From: JBBCJR01 sp037190805
Lineage (GTDB): Bacteria; Pseudomonadota; Alphaproteobacteria; Sphingomonadales; Sphingomonadaceae
Length of the DNA: 64,000 nucleotides
Reading direction: 5' to 3'
Assembly: GCA_037190805.1 (NCBI GenBank)
Contig: JBBCJR010000014.1
Span: forward strand, 1 to 64,000
In this document: positions 53,643 to 62,899 of the stretch, piece after piece
Layout: each line of letters opens with the position of its first letter
Position numbering within the stretch: position 1 is the first letter of the stretch
Notes under the pieces: generated by a model
Told to the model about the DNA's origin: nothing
Databases searched by the model: none
The model's input: only the letters and a program-made list of their open reading frames with translations
Program-made: the position numbers and the translations under genes

Positions 53643-55196
53643 CTGTTCAAGCCTGATCTTAGGTTCGCGGGTGGATTCGGGCCGACGGCGCTTGCCGGCG
53701 GGCCTGTCGGTGCCGTCGCCATCCCCGCCAACCGCTTCGGGCTGCGTGAGCCGCGCCGGTTCGACCTGGTCGTCGATCTCGGTCGCGATATCGGCAACCG
53801 CCACTGGTGGCAGGGCCTGGCGACCGTCACCCTGCTGTGCGGCATCACCAGCTGGATCGGCTGGGGAATGCCCGCGATCCGCGAGGCGGTCGCCCCGGCC
53901 TACACGCCGACGCAGGCCGCCGAAGCGACCGCCCTGGCGATCGCGCCGTGGACCGCCAACTCCGTCACCGGCCGGCGCTTTGCTCCCAGTCAGCTGGTCC
54001 GGCCGCTGGCCGAGACGCCGGAACGGCCGCGGATCGAGGTGACGGCGACGCTCGGCCAGGGCGATCTCGCCCAGACCCTGCGCCGCGCAGGCGTCAGCGG
54101 GGACGAGAGCGCGACCGTCGCCAAGCTGGTCGGCGGGGCCATCGATCCGGCAAAGCTGCGGCGCGGCACTGCCTTCGACGTCGTGCTCGGACGCCGGGAG
54201 AGCCGCGACGTGTCTCGTCCGCTCGACGCGCTTACCTTCCGCGCTGCCTTCGACCTGAGGCTCGAGGTCGTACGCGACAATGGCGCGCTCAGGCTCAACA
54301 AGATTCCGATCGCCGTCGACGACACGCCGCTGAGGATCACCGGCAAGGTCGGCCCCAGCCTCTATAAATCGGCGCGCGCCGCCGGCATCCCCGCCTCCGC
54401 TGTCGCCGAGGCGATCAAGGCCCTGTCCTTCGGGCTCGACTTCCAGCGCGATATCACCGCGTCGGACAAGTTCGACATCATCGTCGAGCACCGCCGCGCG
54501 GAAACCGGCGAAACCGAAACCGGCAAGCTGCTCTATGCCGGCATCGACAAGGGCAAGCGCCAGGTCCGGATGATGCGCTGGACATTGGGCGGCAAGGACC
54601 AGTTCTTCGACGCCAATGGCGAGGCAACCAGCAAGGGCCTGCTTCGCACGCCGGTCGACGGAGCCCGGATATCATCCAATTTCGGACTGCGCCGTCACCC
54701 CATTCTCGGCTTCAGCCGGCTGCACAAGGGCATGGATTTCGCCGCCGCCACAGGCACCCCGATTCTCGCGGCTGCGGCAGGCAAGGTCATCTTCGCGTCC
54801 CGCAACGGCGGCTATGGCAATTACGTCATCCTCGACCATGGCAACGGCATGCGGACCGCCTATGCGCACCTCAGCCGGTTCGGCACCGCAGCTGGCAAGA
54901 AGGTCAGCCAGGGACAGGTGATCGGCTATGTCGGCACCACCGGCATGTCGACCGGACCACATCTGCATTACGAGCTTTACCGCAATGGCCAGGCCGTCAA
55001 TCCCGCGTCGGTGAAGTTCACCAGCCGCACCCAGTTGGCCGGCCGTGACCTGTCGAATTTCAAAGCGAAGCTCGGCTCGCTGATGGCCGTGCGGTCGGGG
55101 GCGGCGAATGAAGCGCCAGCCACTGCCGGGAAGGATCAATCAGGACCCGACGCTGTCGCCGCCAGCGCCGCCAAATCGACCGGCAACCGCAGCTGA
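53643..55196 (+). CDS. M23 family murein peptidase with an apparent CTG start
   Basis: 517-residue membrane-anchored peptidase. The C-terminal LytM domain carries the zinc motif (RLHKGMDFA and GPHLHYEL) with NFGLRRHPILGFS before it. The first ATG is at 53868, but translation upstream gives a convincing N-terminus with a membrane segment (HWWQGLATVTLLCGITSW) preceded by RFDLVVDLGRDIG, as in sphingomonad relatives. In that frame a stop lies at 53637-53639 and no ATG, GTG or TTG occurs before 53868; CTG at 53643 follows GGGGGG closely. The family trims peptidoglycan and aids cell separation. Confidence 0.8.
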   Translation: MFKPDLRFAGGFGPTALAGGPVGAVAIPANRFGLREPRRFDLVVDLGRDIGNRHWWQGLATVTLLCGITSWIGWGMPAIREAVAPAYTPTQAAEATALAIAPWTANSVTGRRFAPSQLVRPLAETPERPRIEVTATLGQGDLAQTLRRAGVSGDESATVAKLVGGAIDPAKLRRGTAFDVVLGRRESRDVSRPLDALTFRAAFDLRLEVVRDNGALRLNKIPIAVDDTPLRITGKVGPSLYKSARAAGIPASAVAEAIKALSFGLDFQRDITASDKFDIIVEHRRAETGETETGKLLYAGIDKGKRQVRMMRWTLGGKDQFFDANGEATSKGLLRTPVDGARISSNFGLRRHPILGFSRLHKGMDFAAATGTPILAAAAGKVIFASRNGGYGNYVILDHGNGMRTAYAHLSRFGTAAGKKVSQGQVIGYVGTTGMSTGPHLHYELYRNGQAVNPASVKFTSRTQLAGRDLSNFKAKLGSLMAVRSGAANEAPATAGKDQSGPDAVAASAAKSTGNRS

Positions 55197-55208
55197 CGCA
55201 GCTGGCCC

Positions 55209-55634
55209 TCAGGCGGCTTCCTCGAACAAGGCCGCCTCGGCCAGCGACGTACCATCCAGGACCCGCGCCGTGTCGGTGCGGACCTTGGCCATCACGCGAC
55301 GGATCGCGCAGGTCGCCTCATCGTGGCAATCGCCGCACCGCTGATAGAAGTTGAGGCTGGCACAGGGCACCATGGCCAGGGGGCCGTCGATAACCCGGAT
55401 CACCTCACCGAAGCTGATGTTGTCCGGCGCGCGCGCCAGCACATAGCCCCCTCCCGGTCCGCGCTGGCTGTGAACCATGCCGGCCCGTTTCAGGTCCAGC
55501 ATGATCAGCTCCAGATATTTGCGCGGCACTTGCTGGGTTTCGGCGATCTCGCTGATCTGGACCGGGCCGGCGCTACCGCGTTCCACCAGATAGAGCAGGG
55601 ATCGCAGGGCATAGCGCGTCTTCTGAGTCAGCAA
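55209..55634 (-). CDS. Rrf2-family regulator with four conserved cysteines, paralogue
   Basis: 141-residue regulator starting at TTG 55634 (LLTQKTRYALRSLLYL), preceded by GGGGGG. The winged helix-turn-helix is followed by Cys-x8-Cys-x2-Cys-x5-Cys (PCASLNFYQRCGDCHDEATC), the same pattern as the gene at 36601-37056. CymR-like cysteine regulators and IscR are the nearest described groups; the four-Cys arrangement suggests a cluster or thiol sensor. It is convergent with the M23 gene and near fliS, with no clear target. Confidence 0.75.
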   Translation of the reverse strand: MLTQKTRYALRSLLYLVERGSAGPVQISEIAETQQVPRKYLELIMLDLKRAGMVHSQRGPGGGYVLARAPDNISFGEVIRVIDGPLAMVPCASLNFYQRCGDCHDEATCAIRRVMAKVRTDTARVLDGTSLAEAALFEEAA

Positions 55635-55749
55635 ACCACACCCCCCGCCAGTTCGGCCATAAAACGCTCCGCCGCATGATTGTCGATCTTTTGCGTCGAC
55701 TATTGCGCGTCGCACATGGCGATATTGAGGCGTCGGGGCAAGCCTGCTG

Positions 55750-56160
55750 TCAAGCAGCGGCGGCGGTCGCGCTGCCAATCTGACGCCAGGCCTCGGCAAT
55801 TTCGGTCAGCTGTTCGCAGACGGCGCGCAGGGTGGCCGGGTCATTGTCGACACCCGCGCGGGCGACCTGCTCGCGCGCGCCGCGATAGACGCGAGACAGC
55901 GTCCCCGCCAACTCTCCGCCCCGGCTGAAATCCAGCGACGCCTCCAGCGCGAACAGGATCGACAGGGCGCGCGTGATGCGCGCGCTCTTGATCTCGAACT
56001 GGCGCGCTTCGGCCGCCAGCGCCGCCTGGCGCAGCGCGATCAGCAGATCGTCGAACAACAGGCCGACCAGCTGGTGCGGGCTCGCACCGCCAACCCGGCT
56101 GTTGATGTCGACGGCCTGATAGGCCTGTCCCTGCTTGGCGAGGAGGGCGGACGCATACAT
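55750..56160 (-). CDS. fliS: Flagellar export chaperone FliS
   Basis: 136-residue helical chaperone for flagellin export. The N-terminal YQAVDINSRVGGASPHQLVGLLFDDLL is the typical FliS start, with the helical remainder following. It binds flagellin in the cytosol and stops premature polymerisation. ATG 56160 is preferred over the ATG two codons earlier because GGAG is better spaced. It follows fliD by 16 bases, a common fliD-fliS operon. Confidence 0.85.
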   Translation of the reverse strand: MYASALLAKQGQAYQAVDINSRVGGASPHQLVGLLFDDLLIALRQAALAAEARQFEIKSARITRALSILFALEASLDFSRGGELAGTLSRVYRGAREQVARAGVDNDPATLRAVCEQLTEIAEAWRQIGSATAAAA

Positions 56161-56176
56161 GGTCATCTCCGGTCGT

Positions 56177-58147
56177 CTAACTGTCGCTGTTCGACCAGAT
56201 CTTCATCTGCTGATCGAGGAAGCTCTGGGTCGCCTTATAGGCCGAAACGCGGGCGTCCATCGCGGCGAACTGCCTGGTCAGGCGCTCCCTCAACGCGGTC
56301 GCGTTGCTCTCGACCTTCTCGGCCTGTTCGGTGATCACCTCGCTCTGCTTCGTCAGCAGCTGCGTGCTCGTATAGAGCGACCCGCTGGTCCCCGTGAGTG
56401 CGCCATTGAGGTTGGACAGGGCGGCCGCCAGTCCCAGGTCGACACTGATGGTGGCGCTGGTCACACCGCCCGTCGGCCGGATCACCAGTCCCGAGGCCGG
56501 CGAGGTCACGCTGGCGAACAGCAGATTGCCGATCGCCGCCGCGGGAACCCCGCCGATCTTGCCCGACGCATCGGTGCCGGCAACGGCTGTGGGCACGTCG
56601 AGACCGAGGATACCGTGGATCAGCGGGTTGGTTCCGGTCAGCGTCACCGAAGAGCCCGACCCGATGGCCGGGGAGGTCAGCACAAGCTGGTCGTTCGACC
56701 AGCCCACCGACAGCGGCTTGCCCGCCGCCTGCGCGGCGGCTGAAAGCGCCGCGGCAAAGCTGGCGCCGTCGGGATAGCTGCCTTCGGCGACGATCAGTTC
56801 AACCGCGCCGCCACCGTTCAGCGTCAGCGAAAAGCGGTTGTTGGTCGCATCCAGCACCAGCGGCGTGGCAAAGGCGCCTGGCACCGCAGCGCCGGTCAGC
56901 CTGCCGGCGGCAGCGGGAACGAGATCGGTCACTTCATAGGTGCCGGGCTTCGCGGCCCCCGCCTGCGAGGCGATCGCGACCAGCGGATTACTGCTCGACT
57001 GGCTGGGATTGAACAGCGCCTCGACCTGATCCGGCGATGCCGCCAGCACCGCGTTCAGCCGTGCCGTGTCGACACCAAGCGTGCCGTCACGGTTCGTCTT
57101 GACGCCAATCTCGGCCAGTGTGCTCGGCGTGCCCGAGGCGGTCAGCGCGGTGCTGGTCAGGCCCGACAGCATCCGCATCACCTGTCTGGCGCCGGCATCG
57201 CCCTTCAGCGTCGCGCCCTCGCCGGTCGTTTCCTTGGTCAGGATAGCGCGCAGCTCGTTATAGGCTTCGACGAAATCCTTCACCGCCTGCCCGATCGCCT
57301 CGGTCGGCCGGGCCGAACCGATCGTGACCGGAACGCCGGGCACTGCGCTTTTCAGGTCCAGCGTCACGCCGTCGATCACGTCACCGATGCTGTTGCCGGG
57401 ACGGCGGATCGCCAGGCCGTCGATGGCGATGATGCTGTCCAGCGCGACCTGGCCCAGCGTCATCGTCGACGCGCCGAGATTGAAGGCAAAACGCGACAGG
57501 CCGGGCGCGGCGGCATCCTCCGCCGCGTCAATACGGAACGCGGCCGCTTCGCCGGTGGCGCCTTTCAGCACCAGGCGCGCGCCGGTGCCATCGTTGACGA
57601 CGGTGGCGGTGACGCCGGCATTGGCCTTGTTGATCGCAGCGGCGACGCCGGTCAGGCTGTTGTCGCCGTCCCCAATAGTGACTTCGATCGGGGCGGCGGG
57701 GCCGGCGGTGAAGCCGGTGAGGACACCGCCGCTCGTCGCCGCCGTGCCGAGGGTGATGGTGAGCGTTCCCTTGCCGACGGGCGCGGCGGGATCGGTCACC
57801 GTGCCGCTGGTCAGCGCCTGCGCGCTGGCGAGCTGGCGAACCTCGACACTGGTGGGAGTGCGCGACACCGACTGGCCGGCAATCTTGCTGGCCACGATGA
57901 CCGCAGTGTCGGAACTGGTCGGCTGCGTCGACAGGCTACCGCCCCCGACCAGCTGGGCAAGCGCGGTGGAAAAGGCGGTCAGACCGCTTTTCACCTGGCC
58001 GAGCGCGGAGATCTGGGCCGAGATCTTCTCGTTCCGGGCGCTCAGTTCCTTGATCTTGGTGTCACGCTGGGCCGCGACGAGCGAATTCACCAATTCCTTG
58101 GTGTCGATGCCTGAGCCGATGCCGAGCGTGCTGGTGATCGATGTCAT
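56177..58147 (-). CDS. fliD: Flagellar filament cap protein FliD
   Basis: 656-residue hook-associated protein 2. The start (TSITSTLGIGSGIDTKELVNSLV) is the family hallmark, followed by central variable domains (about 60-430) and a C-terminal coiled coil (LTKQSEVITEQAEKVESN, then LTRQFAAMDARVSAYKATQSFLD). FliD caps the growing filament and aids flagellin assembly. AGGAC lies upstream of ATG 58147. fliS follows directly. Confidence 0.9.
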   Translation of the reverse strand: MTSITSTLGIGSGIDTKELVNSLVAAQRDTKIKELSARNEKISAQISALGQVKSGLTAFSTALAQLVGGGSLSTQPTSSDTAVIVASKIAGQSVSRTPTSVEVRQLASAQALTSGTVTDPAAPVGKGTLTITLGTAATSGGVLTGFTAGPAAPIEVTIGDGDNSLTGVAAAINKANAGVTATVVNDGTGARLVLKGATGEAAAFRIDAAEDAAAPGLSRFAFNLGASTMTLGQVALDSIIAIDGLAIRRPGNSIGDVIDGVTLDLKSAVPGVPVTIGSARPTEAIGQAVKDFVEAYNELRAILTKETTGEGATLKGDAGARQVMRMLSGLTSTALTASGTPSTLAEIGVKTNRDGTLGVDTARLNAVLAASPDQVEALFNPSQSSSNPLVAIASQAGAAKPGTYEVTDLVPAAAGRLTGAAVPGAFATPLVLDATNNRFSLTLNGGGAVELIVAEGSYPDGASFAAALSAAAQAAGKPLSVGWSNDQLVLTSPAIGSGSSVTLTGTNPLIHGILGLDVPTAVAGTDASGKIGGVPAAAIGNLLFASVTSPASGLVIRPTGGVTSATISVDLGLAAALSNLNGALTGTSGSLYTSTQLLTKQSEVITEQAEKVESNATALRERLTRQFAAMDARVSAYKATQSFLDQQMKIWSNSDS

Positions 58148-58244
58148 GTGCCGTCCTGTCGGGCGGAACGGACGGACCCGCTCCCACCTCTTCAATCGGC
58201 CGTTCGAGGCCGGAATTTAGCGAAATTTTTCGCGTGAGCGATGA

Positions 58245-59378
58245 TCAGACGCGGTCGACCTTCCTGCCATTTTCGTCGAAGCGGGCAGTCTCGGGCACCT
58301 CGACGGCCGGCGGCCGGCCGGCGGCACGGTTGTTGAGGCTGAACACGAAGGCCAGCACCGTCGCCACGGCCATGTAGAGGTCGTCGCGAATCTCCTGCCC
58401 GTTGCGGCTGGTGTAATAGATGGCGCGGGCAAGACCCGGATATTCCAGCGTCGGCACGCCATGTTCGGCCGCCAGTTCGCGAATGGCGAGCGCGGTCGCC
58501 CCGCGCCCCTTCACCGCCACCACCGGCGCCCGGTCCTTGCCCCTGTCATAGCGCAGCGCGACGGCGAAATGGGTGGGGTTGGTGAGGATGACATGGGCGC
58601 CCATCACCGCCGCGCGCGCACCGCCCTTCAACGCCTCGCGCTGGCGGCGGCGGATCTGCGCCTTGAGCTCTGGCGACCCTTCGGCTTCCTTGTGTTCGTC
58701 GCGGACCTCCTGCTTGGTCATGCGCAGCTTCGACAGATACTGGACGATCTGTACCGGCACATCGAAACCGGCGATCGCCACCAGTCCACCGGCCATGATC
58801 AGCATCAGCATGATCAGGTCGCCGCCAACCCGGGCGACGCTGGTTTCCAGGCTGCCAGCCGCAAGGCCCATCGCCGCCTGGCGCCCCGACCACAGCAGCC
58901 AGCCGCCGATCGCCGCCAGCAGCACCACCTTCAGCAGCGACTTGCCAAGCTCGATCAGACCATGCTTGCCAAACATGCGCGACAGGCCGGAGGCCGGGTT
59001 CATGCGGCTGAACTTGGGCGCCATCAGCTTGGGGTTGAAACGGATCGAACCGAGCGACGCCTGGCTGGCAAGCGCAGCGAAGATCGTCACCGCGAACAGG
59101 CCTGCGAGCGGCGGCCCCAACTCGCCAATGGCGTTGACCACCGGCCGCATCGGCTGGAAATCGGCGATATCGGTGCGACCGAATTGCAGTCCCTCGCGGA
59201 TCACCGCCTTCAGCGCCGCCAGCAGACCACCGCCCGCGAAGGCGAGCCAGCCGACACCGCACAACACGACGAAAGCTGTGGTCAGTTCGCGCGAACGGAG
59301 AATCTCGCCTTTGTTGATGGCGTCCTGGCGGCGCTTCTGGGTTGGGGCTTCGGTCTTTTCACCGGCGCTCTCAGCCAT
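58245..59378 (-). CDS. flhB: Flagellar type III export protein FlhB
   Basis: 377-residue inner-membrane export-gate protein and substrate-specificity switch. EKTEAPTQKRRQDAINKGE is the conserved start, four membrane segments lie within about 35-210, and NPTH is the autocleavage site in the cytoplasmic domain. After cleavage the export apparatus switches from rod/hook to filament substrates under FliK control. Its start overlaps the end of fliR by eight bases. Confidence 0.93.
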   Translation of the reverse strand: MAESAGEKTEAPTQKRRQDAINKGEILRSRELTTAFVVLCGVGWLAFAGGGLLAALKAVIREGLQFGRTDIADFQPMRPVVNAIGELGPPLAGLFAVTIFAALASQASLGSIRFNPKLMAPKFSRMNPASGLSRMFGKHGLIELGKSLLKVVLLAAIGGWLLWSGRQAAMGLAAGSLETSVARVGGDLIMLMLIMAGGLVAIAGFDVPVQIVQYLSKLRMTKQEVRDEHKEAEGSPELKAQIRRRQREALKGGARAAVMGAHVILTNPTHFAVALRYDRGKDRAPVVAVKGRGATALAIRELAAEHGVPTLEYPGLARAIYYTSRNGQEIRDDLYMAVATVLAFVFSLNNRAAGRPPAVEVPETARFDENGRKVDRV

Positions 59379-60159
59379 TGCCGCCTCCCAGGACCAGCTG
59401 GTCGACCATCTGCAGGCTGTGGGTGACGATCGAAGACAGGAAATCGCCCATCGCCGGGAAGGCGATGGCGAGCGCGACGAGGCCCACCGCCATGCCCGCG
59501 GGCAGGCCGACCGCGAACAGGTTCAGGGCCGGGGCCGAGCGCGACAGCATGCCGACGATGATGTTGAGGCTGAGGACCACGAAGCCGACCGGCAGCGCCA
59601 GCAGCAGGCCGGCGGTGAAGGCATAGGTGCCGAACAGGATGATGCCCCACATCTGCGCGGGCGACAGCCATGCCGCGCCCGGCGGCAACGCCTGATAGCT
59701 GCGCACGATGAGATCGGTCAGCACCAGATGCCCGTCCAATGCCAGGAACAGGAGCGTCGTCACCACCGACAGGAACTGGCCCAGCGCCGGGGTGGCGGCG
59801 CCGTTCTGCGGGTCCATCGACGCCGCGAAGCTGAGGCCCATCGACCCGCCGATGATTTCCGACGCAATCAGCGGCGCGGCGAATGCGATCTGGACGACAA
59901 AGCCGAGGGCAAGGCCGACCAGCGCCTCCTGCGCGATCATCAGGAATGTGACGAGAGAGAACAGCTGCGCCGGCGGCTCGACCGGACTGGCCTTGATGAC
60001 GAGGACGGCGATCGCCCCGGACAGCAGCACGCGCACCTGGAGCGGGACCGCCATCGCCCCGAACACCGGCGCAGCGACGAAGGCCGCGCCGACCCGGACC
60101 ATGACGAACATCAGCGTCCAGAGCAGTGGCTCGACGGCGGGGATGCCGAGGCCGATCAA
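59371..60159 (-). CDS. fliR: Flagellar export protein FliR
   Basis: 262-residue export-gate membrane protein. About six hydrophobic segments are seen, with VRVGAAFVAAPVFGAMAVPLQVR near the N-terminus and ALPVGFVVLSLNIIVGMLSRSAP toward the end, both typical of FliR. It joins FliP and FliQ in the export gate. It follows fliQ by 49 bases and overlaps flhB. Confidence 0.9.
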   Translation of the reverse strand: MIGLGIPAVEPLLWTLMFVMVRVGAAFVAAPVFGAMAVPLQVRVLLSGAIAVLVIKASPVEPPAQLFSLVTFLMIAQEALVGLALGFVVQIAFAAPLIASEIIGGSMGLSFAASMDPQNGAATPALGQFLSVVTTLLFLALDGHLVLTDLIVRSYQALPPGAAWLSPAQMWGIILFGTYAFTAGLLLALPVGFVVLSLNIIVGMLSRSAPALNLFAVGLPAGMAVGLVALAIAFPAMGDFLSSIVTHSLQMVDQLVLGGGNG

Positions 60160-60208
60160 GCGCGGAGGCCCTTTCGGCAGCGGACTGGTGCCGCCCGCAC
60201 AAAAGCCC

Positions 60209-60478
60209 TCATTTCACCAGATCCGGAATCCGCTCGAAGGTGCGGAGCAGGAAATCGCTGAGCAAACCGATGATCAACCCGCCGAACACCATCAGCGAGA
60301 TCATCACCACGATCAGCTTGGGAACGAAGGACAGGGTCGCCTCATTGATCGAGGTCGCCGCCTGAACCATGCCCAGCAGCAGACCGGCGAGCAGCGCCGG
60401 GATGAGGATGGGCGCGGCGGCCAGCGCCATCACCCACATCGCCTCGCGGCCGACGGTCAGGAAATAGGAGGCGTCCAT
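60209..60478 (-). CDS. fliQ: Flagellar export protein FliQ
   Basis: 89-residue membrane protein with two hydrophobic helices. GLLLGMVQAATSINEATLSFVPKL is the family signature. Four copies join the FliP-FliR core of the export gate. Its ATG overlaps the fliP stop by one base. Confidence 0.9.
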   Translation of the reverse strand: MDASYFLTVGREAMWVMALAAAPILIPALLAGLLLGMVQAATSINEATLSFVPKLIVVMISLMVFGGLIIGLLSDFLLRTFERIPDLVK

Positions 60479-61290
60479 CAGGTGACGAAGCTCGACGCCA
60501 GCGAGCCCATGGTCAGCGCCCAGCCATCGACCAGCACGAACAGCAAAAGCTTGAACGGCAGCGAGATGATGGTCGGCGACATCATCATCATGCCCAGCGC
60601 CATCAGCACCGAGGCGACGACGAGGTCGATGACGATGAACGGCAGGAAGATCAGGAAGCCGATCTGGAACGCGGTCTTCAGCTCGGACGTCACGAACGCC
60701 GGCAGCAGGATCGAGAACGGTACATCAGCCGGAGAGGCGAACGGCCCCGCCTTGGCGATGCCGGCGAACATCTGGATGTCCTTGGTCCGGGTTTGCTTGG
60801 TCATGAAGCCGCGCAGCGATTCGCCGCCGGCCTCGATCGCCTGGCTGATGTTGAGCGTGCCCGCGCCATAGGGCTCGATCGCCCGCTGGTTCACGTCGGT
60901 CAGAACCGGGCTCATCACGAACAAGGTCAGGAACAGCGACAGGCCGATCAGCACCTGGTTGGGCGGCGTCTGCTGAAGGCCAAGGGCCTGACGCAGGATC
61001 GACAGCACGATGATGATCCGCGTGAAACTGGTCATCATCAGGAGCAGCGACGGCAGGATCGTCAGCAGCCCCATGATGATGAGGAGCTGGAGCGACAACG
61101 CCAGCGGCTCCTCGCCACCGCCTCTCAGTCCCCCCAGTGCCCGGTCGAGCGCGCCCGGCGTCGCCGGGGGCGTGGGCGCCGCGGGCACGGTCTGTGCAAG
61201 CGCCGGCACCGCCGCCGCCAGCAGCGCGACGAGGAGGACAAGCGCGAAGGCGAACAGCCGGCGGTCGGGACGAGGAAGGGTCAGCGTCAT
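60478..61290 (-). CDS. fliP: Flagellar export protein FliP
   Basis: 270-residue export-gate protein. A cleavable signal peptide (about residues 1-33) is followed by four membrane segments; LMMTSFTRIIIVLSILRQALG and PFIVIDLVVASVLMALGMMM are the hallmark stretches. Five copies form most of the export channel. It lies 36 bases after fliO. Confidence 0.92.
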   Translation of the reverse strand: MTLTLPRPDRRLFAFALVLLVALLAAAVPALAQTVPAAPTPPATPGALDRALGGLRGGGEEPLALSLQLLIIMGLLTILPSLLLMMTSFTRIIIVLSILRQALGLQQTPPNQVLIGLSLFLTLFVMSPVLTDVNQRAIEPYGAGTLNISQAIEAGGESLRGFMTKQTRTKDIQMFAGIAKAGPFASPADVPFSILLPAFVTSELKTAFQIGFLIFLPFIVIDLVVASVLMALGMMMMSPTIISLPFKLLLFVLVDGWALTMGSLASSFVT

Positions 61291-61326
61291 GGGATTCGGC
61301 TTTGGCAGCGGAGAGTAAAGGCAGGA

Positions 61327-61620
61327 TTAACCATGCACCGAGTCGCGGCCGATTTCGGCGCCGGCGGACTGGCCGGCCTTGTCGATCAGGTTGACCCCGC
61401 CCCGGCCCACGGACACCAGCAGGCGGCGCCCCTCGAATTCCAGCACGGCGAGGCGCAGGCCCGGAGAGATCATCATCGTCTCCCGCACCTTAAGCAGACG
61501 GTCGGCGGGCTGGCCGGGTAGCCGGCTCTGCAGCTTGCGCCAGGCATAGAGGCTGGCGACCAGCAGACCGCAGACGATCGGCAGCAGCAGCGCCAGCTTC
61601 AGCAGATAGTCGCCGATCAC
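61327..61620 (-). CDS. fliO: Flagellar protein FliO
   Basis: 97-residue small membrane protein with one N-terminal hydrophobic helix (LLKLALLLPIVCGLLVASLYAW) and a beta-rich cytoplasmic part (LRLAVLEFEGRRLLVSVG). FliO assists FliP assembly. The GTG at 61620 overlaps the fliN stop (GTGA); upstream readings lie in fliN. Confidence 0.8.
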   Translation of the reverse strand: MIGDYLLKLALLLPIVCGLLVASLYAWRKLQSRLPGQPADRLLKVRETMMISPGLRLAVLEFEGRRLLVSVGRGGVNLIDKAGQSAGAEIGRDSVHG

Positions 61621-61925
61621 GCGGCGGCTCCCATCGCGGCGCCAGTCTGGGCCAGTTCCGTGATGCGAATGCCGAACTTCTCGCCCACGGTCACCACCTC
61701 GCCCCGGCCGATGAGCGTGCCGTTGACCAGCACGTCGAGCAGTTCGTTGGCGCGACGATCCAGCTCGACGACGCTGTTCTCGCCCAGCGCCAGCAGGTCG
61801 CGCAGCTTCATCGTCGTCGACCCGACCTCGACGGTCAGCTTGATGTCGACATCCTGGAGCAGACGGAAATTGGCCGCGATGCCCGTCTGGGCACCGGCGG
61901 TCTGGGCCTGGCTGGCGTCGCTCAT
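61617..61925 (-). CDS. fliN: Flagellar motor switch protein FliN
   Basis: 102-residue C-ring protein of the SpoA fold. DVDIKLTVEVGSTTMKLRDLL and the following NELLDVLVNGTLIGRGEVV match the FliN core. It overlaps fliM at its start (ATGA) and fliO at its end (GTGA), so three switch and export genes are coupled in a row. Confidence 0.9.
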   Translation of the reverse strand: MSDASQAQTAGAQTGIAANFRLLQDVDIKLTVEVGSTTMKLRDLLALGENSVVELDRRANELLDVLVNGTLIGRGEVVTVGEKFGIRITELAQTGAAMGAAA

Positions 61926-62899
61926 TGATCGTCCTCATTGGTTGCAGTGGAAATCATGCGGTCGACCTTGACCGCGATCTTGCCGGCGGACTGACCGACC
62001 GTGCCACGCGCCACCGCGCGCGCCTGGACCAGCAGCGGAATATCCGCGTCCAGTTCGATCGGAATGATGTCGCCGGGCTTCAGGTTCGCCAGCATCGACA
62101 GCGGCACCACCGGCTCGGTCAGCACCGAACGCACCGGCAGCGGCACGTTCATGACCGCGCGGGTCAACGCGCCCGACCAGCGTGGATTTTCAGGGGTAGC
62201 GGGGCCACCCGCCGGCGGCCCCAATTTAGCCAGCACCGGCTTCAGGGCACTGAGCGGATAGACGATATCGACCGGGGTCGAGCGCCCATCGGCCAGCGTC
62301 ATCGAAAAGCGCGTCACCACGACCTGCTCGTTCGGGCCGAGATAATTCAGCAGGCGCGGGCTGCTTTCGTTGGCGACCGGATGAAAGGCCATGGGCTGGA
62401 CCTTTTCCCACGTCTCGACCAGCCGTTCGATAAGGCCGCCGACCATCTTGTCGATGATCGCCTGCTCGGTCGCGCTGAACTCTGCCGGCAGGATGTCGGG
62501 CACTGCGCCCGAGCCACCAAAATAGAGATCCGCCGCATGGAGGACGAGGCTGGGTTCCAGCACCACCAGCGCCTGCCCCTGGACCGGCGCGAGATCGACA
62601 AGGGTGAGATTCATCAGGCTACCACGCAACCGCCGCGAATAGTCGCCGAAGCGCTCTGTCTGGGCCACCTCGACGTCGATGCGCGGCTGGCGGCGCAGGA
62701 TCGGCGCGAACACCTCGCGCGCCTCGCGGGCGAAGCGCAGGCCAAGCTGGTGGAGACCGGGAAGATCGCCAAGCGCGGGCGGCGCGGCGCGGCCGATAGC
62801 GTGCGCGATCCCGCCCGACGCATCGAGGTCGAACGAAATGCCGGCGCCGTCGTCGGCCATGTCAGCGTCGTTTTCGGTCCAGCTGGCCATCGACGTCAC
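61922..62899 (-). CDS. fliM: Flagellar motor switch protein FliM
   Basis: 325-residue C-ring protein. The middle domain (about 40-230, with LVVLEPSLVLHAADLYFGG) binds FliG and CheY-phosphate acts at the N-terminus; the last 80 residues form a SpoA domain (PLSMLANLKPGDIIPIELD). The start is either GTG 62899, overlapping the fliL stop as GTGA, or ATG 62890, three residues shorter. Confidence 0.9.
   Translation of the reverse strand: MTSMASWTENDADMADDGAGISFDLDASGGIAHAIGRAAPPALGDLPGLHQLGLRFAREAREVFAPILRRQPRIDVEVAQTERFGDYSRRLRGSLMNLTLVDLAPVQGQALVVLEPSLVLHAADLYFGGSGAVPDILPAEFSATEQAIIDKMVGGLIERLVETWEKVQPMAFHPVANESSPRLLNYLGPNEQVVVTRFSMTLADGRSTPVDIVYPLSALKPVLAKLGPPAGGPATPENPRWSGALTRAVMNVPLPVRSVLTEPVVPLSMLANLKPGDIIPIELDADIPLLVQARAVARGTVGQSAGKIAVKVDRMISTATNEDDQ

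Noticed and set aside
58220..58233. Short palindrome GCGAAATTTTTCGC between flhB and fliD
   Set aside because: Six-base arms with almost no loop and no following T-run; too weak to call a terminator.
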